Of a DNA stretch of 64,000 bases, positions 18,831-28,287 are shown in pieces; the stretch's first letter is position 1, and each line of letters starts with the position of its first letter. The stretch lies in assembly GCF_021227995.1 (NCBI RefSeq), contig NZ_CP089301.1, forward strand, positions 5,084,001 through 5,148,000, in the 5' to 3' direction. Below the pieces are notes generated by a model that worked only from the letters and a program-made list of their open reading frames with translations, was not told the DNA's origin and did no database searches. A program made the translations under genes and the position numbers. The DNA comes from Novosphingobium kaempferiae. Lineage in GTDB: Bacteria; Pseudomonadota; Alphaproteobacteria; Sphingomonadales; Sphingomonadaceae.

Positions 18831-19002
18831 AGGGAAAGCTTCACGATGCAGCATGCTAAACTACGCCACAACACGATAAGACCTTGTTAAATTTGGCCTT
18901 ATGGAGGCGTATAAAGAGCGCATTGTACGCCGTTGCTCGCCCGGACTTTCGTCCGCGCGGTTCTTATTTGGCCCCTAGGCTCTCTCCACCGAGGAGATTC
19001 AA

Positions 19003-20295
19003 ATGCCCACTCAAAAGCTTACGAAGCGACTTCTCGATGCCGCCGAAGTGCAGCCAAAAGCCTACGAACTTCGAGATACAGAGGTCCCGGGCTTCCTTTG
19101 CAAAGTCACTCCCGCTGGCTCCAAGATATTTATGCTGCAGTATCGGACCTTGGCAGGCCAGCGTCGCAAGCCTGCTATCGGCTCTTTCGGCGCACTGACC
19201 GTGGAACAGGCTCGCGCAATCGCTCAGGAGTGGTCTGCTAGGGTCCGCGCAGGAAAGGATCCATCTCAGGCCAAAGACTATGCCAGAAATAATCCGACGA
19301 TGCGGCAGTTCTGCGACGAATTCATTAGCCGTCACTCAATTCCTAATAATAAACCCCTCACTACATATGGGTATAAAGCGCTCTTCAGAAAACACATTAT
19401 TCCTCGAATCGGCGCGATTAAAGTAGATGAGGTGACCAGAGTTGATATTGCCAACCTCGTCCGAGATATGGCGCGTGTACCCATTTCGGCGAACAAGGCG
19501 CTCGATATCCTAAGGTTTATGTTCAAATGCGCAGAGGTCTGGGGCTATAGGACTGACGGAACAAATCCTTGTAAAATGATTCCTCGCTATCCTGCGGGCA
19601 AACGCACGCGACTGCTCTCGAATGCGGAAATGAGGAAAGTGTTCGACTATCTCGATCGGGCGGACACGCTCGGGCTGGAACATCCGATTTATACCCTCGG
19701 TATCCGCCTCCAGTTCGCCTTCGCGGCTCGAATGTCCGAGATCACAAATCTGGAGTGGTCATGGATCGATTTCGAAGAACGTCGAGTGACTTGGCCAGAC
19801 AGCAAGACCGGGCCGATTTCGAAGCCGATCAGCGCCGAGGCCTACCGCCTGCTGAAATCGGCCCCCCGCTTCGAGGGCTCACCCTTTGTCATCCCAGGCA
19901 CGACCAATTACATGAAGGCGCTGAAGCCCGGTCTATATTGGCAAGCTTGGAAGCGCGTCCTCACTGCATGCGAGATCCCACATGTCGGGACGCATGCCAT
20001 CCGTCACCGCACTGCAACGGACATCGCAAATTCCGGCGTTCCACTGAAAGTCGGGATGGCGCTGACCGCCCATAAGGCCGTCAAGGTATTCATGAGCTAC
20101 GTCCATGCCGAAGACGAGCAAGTCCGAGCTGCCGCCGAACTTGTTTCAGAACGAAAGTCAGCAATGCTAGCCGGACCGCCGGTCGAGAATATCGAACTCA
20201 AGCCAGCTGGTAAAATTCGTGGACTGTCGCCCAGGAAGTTAGGTGAGACGAGGAAAATTGCTGCCACCCAATGGAGTGCGGTAAATGACCGATGA
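19003..20295 (+). CDS. Tyrosine-type site-specific integrase
   Basis: 430-aa integrase with an N-terminal arm-binding DUF4102-like domain ('DTEVPGFLCKVTPAGSK', residues 25-60), a core-binding SAM-like domain (about 95-190) and a catalytic domain (205-385). Active-site residues can be read: Arg243 (AARMSEI), Lys268 (DSKTG), His331-x-x-Arg334 (HAIR), His357 and the nucleophile Tyr366 (FMSYVH). All five are present, so the enzyme looks functional. GAGGAG lies nine bases before the ATG. Its end overlaps the next gene by 11 bases. It presumably mediated entry of the island, next to the broken gcd. Confidence 0.93.
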   Translation: MPTQKLTKRLLDAAEVQPKAYELRDTEVPGFLCKVTPAGSKIFMLQYRTLAGQRRKPAIGSFGALTVEQARAIAQEWSARVRAGKDPSQAKDYARNNPTMRQFCDEFISRHSIPNNKPLTTYGYKALFRKHIIPRIGAIKVDEVTRVDIANLVRDMARVPISANKALDILRFMFKCAEVWGYRTDGTNPCKMIPRYPAGKRTRLLSNAEMRKVFDYLDRADTLGLEHPIYTLGIRLQFAFAARMSEITNLEWSWIDFEERRVTWPDSKTGPISKPISAEAYRLLKSAPRFEGSPFVIPGTTNYMKALKPGLYWQAWKRVLTACEIPHVGTHAIRHRTATDIANSGVPLKVGMALTAHKAVKVFMSYVHAEDEQVRAAAELVSERKSAMLAGPPVENIELKPAGKIRGLSPRKLGETRKIAATQWSAVNDR

Positions 20296-20806
20296 CGGCG
20301 AAAATCCCGCGCGGGCAATCGACTGGCGTTCGTTGCTATTCGTCAGAGACATCGCGCCTCTTCCACTGATTACCGCCCGGGAGGCTGAGCACCGCTTAGG
20401 CGTACGCCTGCGGCGACCAAGGCAAGAATGCGGGCGGCGCGTGAAGATTCCCTACTTTAAGATGGGCGGTGCCATTCGATACGCTGAAAGTGACATTGAA
20501 CTTTACTATAATTCATCCGTACTTAGCCACCGAATGCCGAGATTTAGTAATTATCCCTTCAGCGATATCTCAACAAAAATAATAGTTCTCGATCACCACG
20601 GAGTGGCGACGTTCTTAACCCTCGATGTCCGGACCATCTGGAAGTTCCGGCAGTTTGGTTACGGTCCGCAATATCAAACTTACGGCCGCCATGTCCGCTA
20701 TTTTCTTGGGGACGTCATTTCGTGGCTCAAGAAAAGTCGACGCATGGATCCAGGACACTCCGACCGACAACTCGATCCTCACGAAGCTGAACAATCTCAC
20801 ACCTGA
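20285..20806 (+). CDS. Double helix-turn-helix protein, island paralogue A
   Basis: 173-aa protein with two internal units that look like excisionase-type winged HTH domains. Each ends in a '(P/G)xYFKMGxxIRYxxxDIxxY'-like motif (IPYFKMGGAIRYAESDI near residue 60, and 'YQTYGRHVRYFLGDVISWL' near 140). It starts within the last codons of the integrase gene, so it is co-translated. It shares its whole layout with the next gene. Likely a recombination directionality factor or regulator of the island; exact function unknown. Confidence 0.75.
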   Translation: MTDDGENPARAIDWRSLLFVRDIAPLPLITAREAEHRLGVRLRRPRQECGRRVKIPYFKMGGAIRYAESDIELYYNSSVLSHRMPRFSNYPFSDISTKIIVLDHHGVATFLTLDVRTIWKFRQFGYGPQYQTYGRHVRYFLGDVISWLKKSRRMDPGHSDRQLDPHEAEQSHT

Positions 20807-20819
20807 CGGGGGACAGTAT

Positions 20820-21299
20820 ATGAATTATGTATTTAACAACGAGATGAGGCCAATCGAACTGCGAGCGGTCAACTTCTGCAAAGACGTACCTTCGCTAGGC
20901 CTTGTTACGGCTGCGGAAGCTGAACGGATATTAGGGATCCGGAAAGAAGATCTTTCATACTACAGGGCGCGCGGTTATGGATTGCCATACTTTAAAATCG
21001 GTAGAGCAGTTCGATACTGCTCAGTCGACATCGGTGTATACAAAGCCAAGTTCGAAGAAGGCTCACCATCGAGAGAATATGCGAAAAACCCCTTCATCGA
21101 TATTTTCGGACGAGGAATTATTATCGATCCAAAAACTGCAAGTAAAATATTAACTTTAAGCCATAAACATCTGAACGATCTACGCTCAGACGGCGGGGGC
21201 CCGCGTTTTATACGTTTTGGTCATTATATTCGATATTCGATGGATGAACTGATTTCCTGGCTAATCAGCGGTCGAGTTACTCCGATCATTCATCGATGA
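20820..21299 (+). CDS. Double helix-turn-helix protein, island paralogue B
   Basis: 159-aa divergent paralogue of the preceding gene. It has the same order 'LGLVTAAEAERILGI', 'LPYFKIGRAVRYCSVDI', a spacer with 'IIIDPKTASKILTLS', and 'PRFIRFGHYIRYSMDELISWL'. The start at 20820 follows GGGGGACA; a longer open frame upstream overlaps paralogue A in another phase. Two tandem DNA-binding units per protein and two proteins per island suggest a paired or heteromeric DNA-binding function. Base composition is clearly below that of the host genes. Confidence 0.75.
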   Translation: MNYVFNNEMRPIELRAVNFCKDVPSLGLVTAAEAERILGIRKEDLSYYRARGYGLPYFKIGRAVRYCSVDIGVYKAKFEEGSPSREYAKNPFIDIFGRGIIIDPKTASKILTLSHKHLNDLRSDGGGPRFIRFGHYIRYSMDELISWLISGRVTPIIHR

Positions 21300-21521
21300 T
21301 TACGTCGTAAGATCGGCGTTCATCGGAGCCCGGCGGTCCCACAATTGGCGGCAGCAACAGAACACACGACTTGGCTGGCAAAACGAACAACGCCTTCCGG
21401 CGCCTCGCCTATCGCTAGCCGAAAGCGCCGCTCTGAGTGAGTTCGGCCCAAGCGCGCGCGGTACGAGACGACCGCGCCGCCGTCCCAGGAGCGATTGTGA
21501 CGACGGTACGTTAGAAGAGCC

Positions 21522-22367
21522 ATGACCAAAGGCAACTTCACCCCCAATCCGGTCAAGCGTGCCATCCGACGAAAGATCGTCGAGATATTCAACGACCACA
21601 CCAGAGGCGAAGAGCCGGTCACCAAGAGCGAAAATGCGCTATTCCTGCCGACATCTGTCGCCTGGCGAGTCCATGGTGACGTCGCCTCGATGATGGCAGG
21701 CGGCATCGCTAGCCTTTTGCTCCAGATGTTGCATCCCGGCGTTCTGGCAGGCGTGTGGGACCACTCCAATTTCCGCGCCGACATGCACGGCCGGCTGCGG
21801 CGTACCGCCCGCTTCATCGCCACAACCACGTATGCCGATCGGTCCGCAGCCGAGGCTATGATCAGGCGGGTCCGGTCCGTCCATGATGGCGTCAAGGGGC
21901 ATCTGCCGGACGGCACGGCGTATCAAGCGAACGAACCCGCGCTTCTGGCGTGGGTGCATGTCACAGAGACCCACAGCTTCCTCGACGCCTGGATTCGCTA
22001 CGGCGAGCCCTGGATGTCACGCGCCGACCAGGACCGATACTTTGCCGAGATGGCCTTGATCGGCGGGGCGCTGGGGGCAGAACCCCTGCCGCGCACGCGG
22101 GCCGAGGCGAACCGCCTGATAACCGGGATGCGTCCGGCGCTGAGGGCGGATGCGCGAACGGCCGAAGTCGCCCGGCTGATCCTGCATCCGGTCGCAGCGA
22201 ACCGGCTCGCTGGCCTGCCCGGCAGGCTTGCCGCACAGGCCGGTGTCGATCTGCTGCCACGCTGGGCCCGCGCGTTCCATGGCCTGTCTCCCTCGCCGCT
22301 TCGAACACCGCTGGTGCGCGCGAGCACGCTGGGCGTTGCGCAGGCGCTGCGGTGGGCATTCAGGTAA
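21522..22367 (+). CDS. Oxygenase MpaB-like (DUF2236) protein
   Basis: 281-aa protein of the DUF2236 / 'oxygenase MpaB' family, named after latex-clearing and mycophenolic-acid enzymes that contain haem. Conserved stretches are 'ALLLQMLHPGVLAGVWDHS', the 'LAWVHVTETHSFLDAW' helix with candidate haem-ligand His residues, and 'YGEPWMSRADQDRYFAE'. The substrate in bacteria is usually unknown. Its stop overlaps the start of the next small gene by one base (TAATG). It lies right of the island and has normal host GC. Confidence 0.85.
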   Translation: MTKGNFTPNPVKRAIRRKIVEIFNDHTRGEEPVTKSENALFLPTSVAWRVHGDVASMMAGGIASLLLQMLHPGVLAGVWDHSNFRADMHGRLRRTARFIATTTYADRSAAEAMIRRVRSVHDGVKGHLPDGTAYQANEPALLAWVHVTETHSFLDAWIRYGEPWMSRADQDRYFAEMALIGGALGAEPLPRTRAEANRLITGMRPALRADARTAEVARLILHPVAANRLAGLPGRLAAQAGVDLLPRWARAFHGLSPSPLRTPLVRASTLGVAQALRWAFR

Positions 22368-22663
22368 TGGCCCGCCAGGACGAGCAGCTACGAGACCTGC
22401 ATCGCGCGATGCACGACGCGGCGGCGCAGGGGGATTTTGAGCAGGCGGCGCAACTGCGCGACCGGATCAGCCTGTTGCGCGGCATTCCTGCCGATACGCT
22501 GGCACAGGACATCGATCCCTCCGGTCTCGTTCGTCAACAACCGGGAGCGATGGGGCTTGGCACAAGCCGCGGGCACGTAAAGCCACCTCCTGGATGGACA
22601 CCGCCGAAGAAACCGGCCCCACTAACAAAGGGCCGCCGAAGGAGACGCAAGGACCCGGACTGA
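22367..22663 (+). CDS. Small UvrB/UvrC-motif protein
   Basis: 98-aa protein. Residues about 8-38 form a UvrB/UvrC motif ('LHRAMHDAAAQGDFEQAAQL'), a helical hairpin that in UvrB binds UvrC and occurs in some chaperone regulators. A Pro-rich stretch (HVKPPPGWTPPKKP) and a basic tail (KGRRRRRKD) follow. It is translationally coupled to the DUF2236 gene. A role in protein or nucleic-acid binding is inferred only from the motif and the basic tail. Confidence 0.8.
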   Translation: MARQDEQLRDLHRAMHDAAAQGDFEQAAQLRDRISLLRGIPADTLAQDIDPSGLVRQQPGAMGLGTSRGHVKPPPGWTPPKKPAPLTKGRRRRRKDPD

Positions 22664-22789
22664 CCTGCGCCCGGTCGTAGGAAAGGATAACTTCGTTGCG
22701 TCTTCCGGGAACGCGGGGGCCTGCCGGAGGCTTTCTTCCTCGATACCGGGCGGCGGCCCTATCCACGCCCCGAACCGAAGGAAATCAAC

Positions 22790-22969
22790 ATGTCCAAAAG
22801 CGATCCGGAAACTCCGCGCGGCCCGATGGGCGATGCGCGCCCGGACTCATTCGATCCGCACGAGCAGAATGAAAGCGGCCAGAAGCCTCAGAAACTGAAG
22901 GACCGACCTTCGGAAAGCACCGTCAGGCCCGAAGACTATCCTGAAGACCAGCGCGCGAAGGGAGCCTGA
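22790..22969 (+). CDS. Small hydrophilic protein, function unknown
   Basis: 59-aa open frame with AAGGA nine bases upstream of the ATG. The product is strongly hydrophilic and rich in Asp, Glu, Pro and Lys (starts MSKSDPETPRGPMGD, ends QRAKGA), with no hydrophobic core, so it is probably disordered. Short acidic proteins like this are common in sphingomonad stress regions. No function is known. Confidence 0.6.
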   Translation: MSKSDPETPRGPMGDARPDSFDPHEQNESGQKPQKLKDRPSESTVRPEDYPEDQRAKGA

Positions 22970-23235
22970 CGAAACGGTGTGACCCGGCTCAGCCGCCCGG
23001 TGACGCCGGTGCGGCGCGATGCCGCCATCAACACAGATCAATCAAATTTAGCCGGCGGGCCCCTTTTCTTTCGCTTTCTCTGTGCGTTGTGGAGCCAGGA
23101 TAGTCGCCGCACCTCCCACGCGATCAGCTTCACAGGCAAGGAGCGCAATCTGACTGACATGACCATGCGGCTGGAGCTCAGTCACTGGGCAGTACGCCCC
23201 GCAACCCAACGGCGCGACTGCGTCTCAGGTGCGGC

Positions 23236-26200
23236 GTGAACCTGGCGTTCACCGCGGTCCGCATCGCGCAAACCCTCGCCGAGAGGTCCATCGCCTTCCT
23301 GGCGGACGACGAGCAGCAGGCCGAGGCCCTGGCCGAAGTCGTCAAGGCGCTGGCGCCGCAAGGGCATGTCGTCCACGTGCCCTCCAGCGACGCCCTTCCG
23401 GGGGACACGGCTCCCGCGACGCCGGCGAACGCGGGGCGCCGCGCGTCGGCTCTGCGGGCCCTTCGCCTGGTGCAAGGCACTTCCGTCGCCTGCATCCTGA
23501 GCGGAGAGGCCGCAGCGCGGCGCTATCCCGCGCCTGATGCGTTCGACAGCGCCCCGCCCACGCTGCACCCCGGTGACGAGGCCGACACCCAATCGTTCGC
23601 GATACAACTCGAAGAGCTGGGGTATGTCGCCGACGACCGCGTCGACGAGCCGGGCGAAATGGCGGTGCGCGGCGAAGTCATCGATATCTTTCCCGCCGAC
23701 GCCGGCGGCCCGGCCCGCATCGAGCTGGCAGCGGGCAGGATCGCCGCGATCCGCTCGTACGATCCCGGCACGCAGCGCACGGTTGGCGATCTGGAGCGTC
23801 TGGAGATCGGCCGCGCCGCCGAACCGCCGATTGACGAGCCGACGTCCATCCTTGCCCACCTGACGCCCGGTATACTCGCTCTTTCCGATAAAGCCGACTA
23901 TCGCCGCAGGCGCTTCATCCAGCTTGCCCGCGACGCTATGGGCGGTGCGCCCCATCGCCTGGATGCGATTGACGACATCGCCTGGAAGAAGGACTGCAAG
24001 GACTGGAGGCCGGCTCCGTTTGACGCGGACTTCACGCCGGTGCCGCGGTTCGCCAACGAGCGTTCGCCGCTTACCGCGCTGGTGCGCTTCGTGAAGCCGC
24101 TGCTCGCTGCGGGACGCAAGTTCGTGCTGGCGGGCAGTGCGCGAGACCTGCGCTTCCTGCGCGGCAAGGTCGTCCGGCGCCTGTCGATGGAAATCGTGGA
24201 ACTGGACGCATGGGCGGCACTGGATGACCTGCCGTCAGGCTGCGGCGGCAGCCTGACGGTGCCGGTCGACGCCGGATACGTTGACGAGCGCATCGTTCTC
24301 GTCGCGGCGGCAGACCTGATGGGCAGTCGCGCATTGATCGGCGCTGGTGGCCCGACCGGCGCGAACCCGTGGCACGTCGGCATCGAAGTGCGCAGCGGAG
24401 ACGTGGTGGTCCACGAGGACCATGGCGTCGGGCGCGTGCGGGGGCTGGAGGCCTCGCCGGTCGGCGCGGGCGACGACCAGTCCCCTATCGACACGATCGT
24501 GCTCGAGTATGCGGGGGGTGCTCGGCGGCTGGTCCCTGTCGATGAGGCCGACCGGATCTGGCGATACGGCGCTGACGGCGACGCGGTGAGCCTGGACAAG
24601 CTGGATGGCTCATCCTGGGACAAGCGCCGCGCGGCGATCAACGCCGCGATCGACGAGAGCGCGAAGGCCCTGACGCTTCTGGCGCGCGAGCGCGAGACGC
24701 TGACAGCGCCGGTCATGGAGCCCGATCCTGCCGCCTACGAACGCTTCGCGGTCCGCTTCCCCTTCAACGAAACGGCCGACCAGGCGGGAGCCATCGCAGC
24801 CGTCCGCGACGATCTGGCGAGCGGCCGGCCGATGGACCGGCTGGTCATCGGCGACGTCGGCTATGGCAAGACCGAGGTCGCGCTGCGGGCTGCCGCTCTG
24901 GCAGCGCTGGCCGGCTTCCAGGTCGTGGTCGCCGCGCCGACCACCGTCCTCGTGCGGCAGCACCTGGAGACGTTCCGCCGCCGCTTCGAGGGAACGAAAA
25001 TCGAGGTCGCCGGCCTGTCACGGCTGAGCAGTGCGGCAGAACGGAAGTCTGTGAAAGCGGGGCTTGCAGATGGCTCGATCGGTATCGTCGTGGGCACCGG
25101 CGCGGTGATGGCGAAGGGCGTGAACTACGCCAGGCTGGGGCTGGTCGTCATCGACGAAGAGCAGCGCTTCGGCGCTGCCGACAAAGCCCGGTTGCGCGGC
25201 TTGGGGACCGTCCATATCCTGAGCCTGAGCGCCACGCCGATCCCGCGCACCCTGCAGGCCGCGCTGGTGGGCCTGCAGCAGATGTCCGTCATCGCCACGC
25301 CTCCCGCCCGGCGCCAGCCTATCCGCACCAGCATCGGGCAGTATGACGATGTGCTCGTCCGTACCGCGCTCACTCGCGAAAAGGCGCGGGGAGGCCAGAG
25401 CTTCGTGGTCGTGCCGCGTATTGAGGACATGGCGAAAGTCGCCGCGAAGATAAAACGCGCGGCCCCCGATCTGGTGGTGGTCGAAGCACACGGAAAAATG
25501 TCAGCGGCCGAAATCGACGACGTCATGGTCGGCTTTGGCGCTGGCCGGGGGGATATTCTGCTGGCGACCAACATCATCGAAGCGGGCCTCGACGTGCCGC
25601 GGGCGAACACCATGATCGTCTGGCGTGCCGATCGCTTCGGCTTGGCACAGCTGCACCAGCTGCGCGGCCGCGTCGGGCGCGGCAACCGGCGCGGGCAGGT
25701 GATCCTGCTGATCGAAAGCGAGGATGCTATCGCCGCGCGCACGCTCAAGCGGCTGCGCACGCTCGCGACTTTCGACCGGCTGGGCGCGGGTTTCGCGATC
25801 AGTGGCCAGGACCTCGACATGCGCGGAGCAGGCGACCTCGTCGGCGATGATCAGGCCGGGCACATGAAGCTGATCGGCGTCGATCTCTACCAGCATCTGC
25901 TCCGTGTCGCGCTGAAGGCTGCGCGCGGCGAGGACGCCGAGCGCTGGAGTCCCGAACTCTGCGTGGGCATGAGCGGCGTGCTGCCCGACAGCTGGATCCC
26001 GGAGGCGGATCTGCGGCTGTCCCTTTACCTGCGGCTCGCGCGCATCGAGACCGAAGAGGCGCTCGATGCATTCGATGATGAACTTCTGGATCGCTTCGGA
26101 ACGCTGCCCGCCGAAGCGGCGATGCTGCTGGCCCATGCCCGCATCCGCCTAACCGCGCGGGCCTTGCGGATCGCGCGCATAGACGCGGGCCCGGCCGCGA

Positions 26201-26352
26201 TTGCACTCACTCCGCGCGTCGATTGTCCGATCGACTTCGCGGCCTCGGGGCTCGCGCAGAGCAAGGGACGGTGGATCCTTGCCGAGGCACTGCCGAGCGA
26301 AGCCGATCGTATCGTGCGCGTCGAACGCCTGCTCGACGGGTTCGAATGCTGA
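23236..26352 (+). CDS. Mfd-like DEAD-box helicase (TRCF paralogue)
   Basis: 1038-aa superfamily 2 translocase related to transcription-repair coupling factor. A UvrB-like N-terminal part (about 1-180) precedes a CarD-like RNA-polymerase-interaction region ('SGDVVVHEDHGVGRVRG', about 386-455). The motor follows, with Walker A GDVGYGKTE (539-547), DEEQ (640-643), 'LSLSATPIPRTL' and motif VI 'QLRGRVGRG', and then a TRCF C-terminal domain. Canonical Mfd is about 1150 aa, so this is a shorter paralogue, probably additional to the housekeeping mfd. The start is GTG at 23236 inside a GTGA overlap with a short upstream frame; no upstream in-frame ATG exists after the TGA at 23155. Confidence 0.88.
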   Translation: MNLAFTAVRIAQTLAERSIAFLADDEQQAEALAEVVKALAPQGHVVHVPSSDALPGDTAPATPANAGRRASALRALRLVQGTSVACILSGEAAARRYPAPDAFDSAPPTLHPGDEADTQSFAIQLEELGYVADDRVDEPGEMAVRGEVIDIFPADAGGPARIELAAGRIAAIRSYDPGTQRTVGDLERLEIGRAAEPPIDEPTSILAHLTPGILALSDKADYRRRRFIQLARDAMGGAPHRLDAIDDIAWKKDCKDWRPAPFDADFTPVPRFANERSPLTALVRFVKPLLAAGRKFVLAGSARDLRFLRGKVVRRLSMEIVELDAWAALDDLPSGCGGSLTVPVDAGYVDERIVLVAAADLMGSRALIGAGGPTGANPWHVGIEVRSGDVVVHEDHGVGRVRGLEASPVGAGDDQSPIDTIVLEYAGGARRLVPVDEADRIWRYGADGDAVSLDKLDGSSWDKRRAAINAAIDESAKALTLLARERETLTAPVMEPDPAAYERFAVRFPFNETADQAGAIAAVRDDLASGRPMDRLVIGDVGYGKTEVALRAAALAALAGFQVVVAAPTTVLVRQHLETFRRRFEGTKIEVAGLSRLSSAAERKSVKAGLADGSIGIVVGTGAVMAKGVNYARLGLVVIDEEQRFGAADKARLRGLGTVHILSLSATPIPRTLQAALVGLQQMSVIATPPARRQPIRTSIGQYDDVLVRTALTREKARGGQSFVVVPRIEDMAKVAAKIKRAAPDLVVVEAHGKMSAAEIDDVMVGFGAGRGDILLATNIIEAGLDVPRANTMIVWRADRFGLAQLHQLRGRVGRGNRRGQVILLIESEDAIAARTLKRLRTLATFDRLGAGFAISGQDLDMRGAGDLVGDDQAGHMKLIGVDLYQHLLRVALKAARGEDAERWSPELCVGMSGVLPDSWIPEADLRLSLYLRLARIETEEALDAFDDELLDRFGTLPAEAAMLLAHARIRLTARALRIARIDAGPAAIALTPRVDCPIDFAASGLAQSKGRWILAEALPSEADRIVRVERLLDGFEC

Positions 26353-26502
26353 CCTGTCGGGCCCAGCCGTGCCTGCCGCGGGATTATCTTTCGGTCGCGT
26401 CGGGTCTTTATGCGCGCGGCGATCGTTTCTTTTGCAACAGCGGTCAGGTCCGACCGGGGGTCCACCGGACGGGCATCACATCCCAGAACATGGAGAGCAG
26501 GA

Positions 26503-27078
26503 ATGGCAACCGTGAACGACGACGCGCCGCCTACCACCTCGAAATCCCGCGAGACGCGCGACGCCGCGTTGCAGACCTTCACAGAAACGCGGCGTGACAC
26601 CTTGTTGGGTCGGACCGTGACGATCAACCGGCCCCGCGCGGAACTCTACGCCTACTGGCGCGACTTCGCACGGCTGCCCACGTTCATGGACAACGTCGAA
26701 CGGGTCGACGTGCTGTCGCCGACCCGTTCGCACTGGGTCGTCAAGGCGCCAGGCGGAAGGACGGTCGAATGGGACGCGCTCGTAACCGAGGAGAAGGAGG
26801 GCGAAATGATCGCCTGGGCCTCCACCGAAGATGCCGACGTGCCCAACAGCGGCCGCATCGAATTTCGCGACGCAGGCGATCGCGGCACCATCGTCACCGC
26901 CACGATCGTCTACGACCCGCCCGCTGGCGTGGTGGGCAGGCTCATCGCAAAGATGTTCCAGCGCGAACCGGCGATCCAGGCGCGGCGCGATCTGCGGCGC
27001 TTCAAGCAGCTCATGGAAACCGGCGAAGTCGCCACCTCGTCGCGCACTCGCGCGCAGATGCACGAGGAGGCAGCCTGA
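26503..27078 (+). CDS. SRPBCC-family protein (cyclase/dehydrase type)
   Basis: 191-aa polyketide cyclase/dehydrase-like protein: '[25 protein letters not shown]', '[16 protein letters not shown]', a beta grip ending '[17 protein letters not shown]', and a final helix '[16 protein letters not shown]'. This subgroup is often encoded next to Zn-alcohol dehydrogenases in general stress regions. The start at 26503 has GGAGAGCAGGA before it. Its stop overlaps the ATG of the alcohol dehydrogenase (TGATG), indicating co-translation. Confidence 0.88.
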   Translation: MATVNDDAPPTTSKSRETRDAALQTFTETRRDTLLGRTVTINRPRAELYAYWRDFARLPTFMDNVERVDVLSPTRSHWVVKAPGGRTVEWDALVTEEKEGEMIAWASTEDADVPNSGRIEFRDAGDRGTIVTATIVYDPPAGVVGRLIAKMFQREPAIQARRDLRRFKQLMETGEVATSSRTRAQMHEEAA

Positions 27079-28277
27079 TGCGCGCGCTCACCTGGCACGG
27101 CAAGCATGACGTCCGCGTCGATACGGTCGACGACCCTGAAATCCTGAACCCGCGCGACGCCATCATCAAGATCACCTCGACCGCGATCTGTGGATCTGAC
27201 CTTCACCTCTACGATGGGTACATCCCCACCATGAAGGCTGGCGACATCCTGGGCCACGAGTTCATGGGCGAAGTCGTCGAGACCGGCCCCGGATCGACGC
27301 TGGTCAAGGGGCAGCGCGTCGTCGTGCCTTTCACCATTGCCTGCGGAAGCTGTTATCACTGCGGCAAGCACCAGTACTCCGCCTGCGACAACGGCAACCC
27401 GGCCGACAATCAGGACATCGGCATGGAGCTTTACGGTCAGCCGATGTCAGGACTGTTCGGCTACAGCCACCTGACCGGTGGCTATGCCGGGGGCCAGGCG
27501 GAATACGTGCGCGTGCCGTTCTCCGACGTCGGCCCGATTGTCGTGCCCGAAGGGCTTGACGACGACGAAGTCCTGTTTTTGTCCGACATCCTCCCCACGG
27601 GCTGGCAGGCAGCTGAAAACGCCGACATCGAGCCGGGCGACATTGTTGCGGTGTGGGGCTGCGGCCCGGTCGGTCTGTTCGCGGTGCAATCGGCCTTCCT
27701 GATGGGCGCGGCGAGGGTGATCGCCATCGACCACTTCCCCCGCAGGCTGGAACTGGCCCGCAGGTTCGGTGCCGAGACCATCAATTTCGAGGAATCCAAG
27801 ACTTACGAAGCCCTGATGGAGATGACTGGCGGGATAGGGCCCGATGCGGTGATCGACGCGGTGGGCCTGGAAGCGCATGGCTTCTTCGTCGATAATGTGG
27901 TCGATCAGATCAAGGCCTCGCTGATGCTTGGCACGGATCGCATTCATTCGATCCGCCAGGCGATTGTTGCCTGCCGCAAGGGTGGCCGTGTCTCGATGCC
28001 CGCCGTCTATGGCGGCATTGTCGACAAGTTCCCGCTCGGCGCCTTCATGGAAAAGGGGCTGACGCTCAAGACCGGGCAAACCAGCGTGCAGCATTACATG
28101 CCGGGGCTGCTCAACGCGATCGTCGAGGGGAAGATCGACACGACCTTCCTGATCTCGCACCGGATGAGCCTGGAGGACGCGCCCAAGGGCTACCGGATGT
28201 TCCACGACAACCAGAACGAAGTCACCAAGGTCGTACTCAAGCCCGGCTTCACCGAAACCGCCGTCGCGGCAGAATAG
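27078..28277 (+). CDS. Zinc-dependent alcohol dehydrogenase
   Basis: 399-aa medium-chain dehydrogenase. Catalytic zinc ligands Cys38 and His60-Glu61 (GHEFMGE), structural zinc Cys89, Cys92, Cys95 and Cys103, and the Rossmann motif '[13 protein letters not shown]' are all readable. The long region with '[27 protein letters not shown]' marks the subgroup related to glutathione-dependent formaldehyde dehydrogenases of bacterial stress loci. The substrate is unknown; short aldehydes or alcohols are plausible. It is the middle gene of an SRPBCC-ADH-SDR run. Confidence 0.93.
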   Translation: MRALTWHGKHDVRVDTVDDPEILNPRDAIIKITSTAICGSDLHLYDGYIPTMKAGDILGHEFMGEVVETGPGSTLVKGQRVVVPFTIACGSCYHCGKHQYSACDNGNPADNQDIGMELYGQPMSGLFGYSHLTGGYAGGQAEYVRVPFSDVGPIVVPEGLDDDEVLFLSDILPTGWQAAENADIEPGDIVAVWGCGPVGLFAVQSAFLMGAARVIAIDHFPRRLELARRFGAETINFEESKTYEALMEMTGGIGPDAVIDAVGLEAHGFFVDNVVDQIKASLMLGTDRIHSIRQAIVACRKGGRVSMPAVYGGIVDKFPLGAFMEKGLTLKTGQTSVQHYMPGLLNAIVEGKIDTTFLISHRMSLEDAPKGYRMFHDNQNEVTKVVLKPGFTETAVAAE

Positions 28278-28287
28278 GACACGCATC

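Larger units (their letters stand above)
18823..21299. mobile_element. Integrase-bearing genomic island or its left part
   Basis: A stretch visibly richer in A/T than its neighbours, bounded on the left by the broken gcd gene. It holds a tyrosine integrase and two co-oriented double-HTH proteins. No flanking direct repeat could be recognised by eye, and no tRNA borders it, so both ends are approximate. The absence of the other half of gcd on the right means the target was deleted or rearranged, or that the island is larger and has decayed. Confidence 0.6.

Noticed and set aside
18840..19000. tRNA gene as integration target of the integrase
   Set aside because: No cloverleaf could be drawn here; the interrupted neighbour is gcd, not a tRNA.
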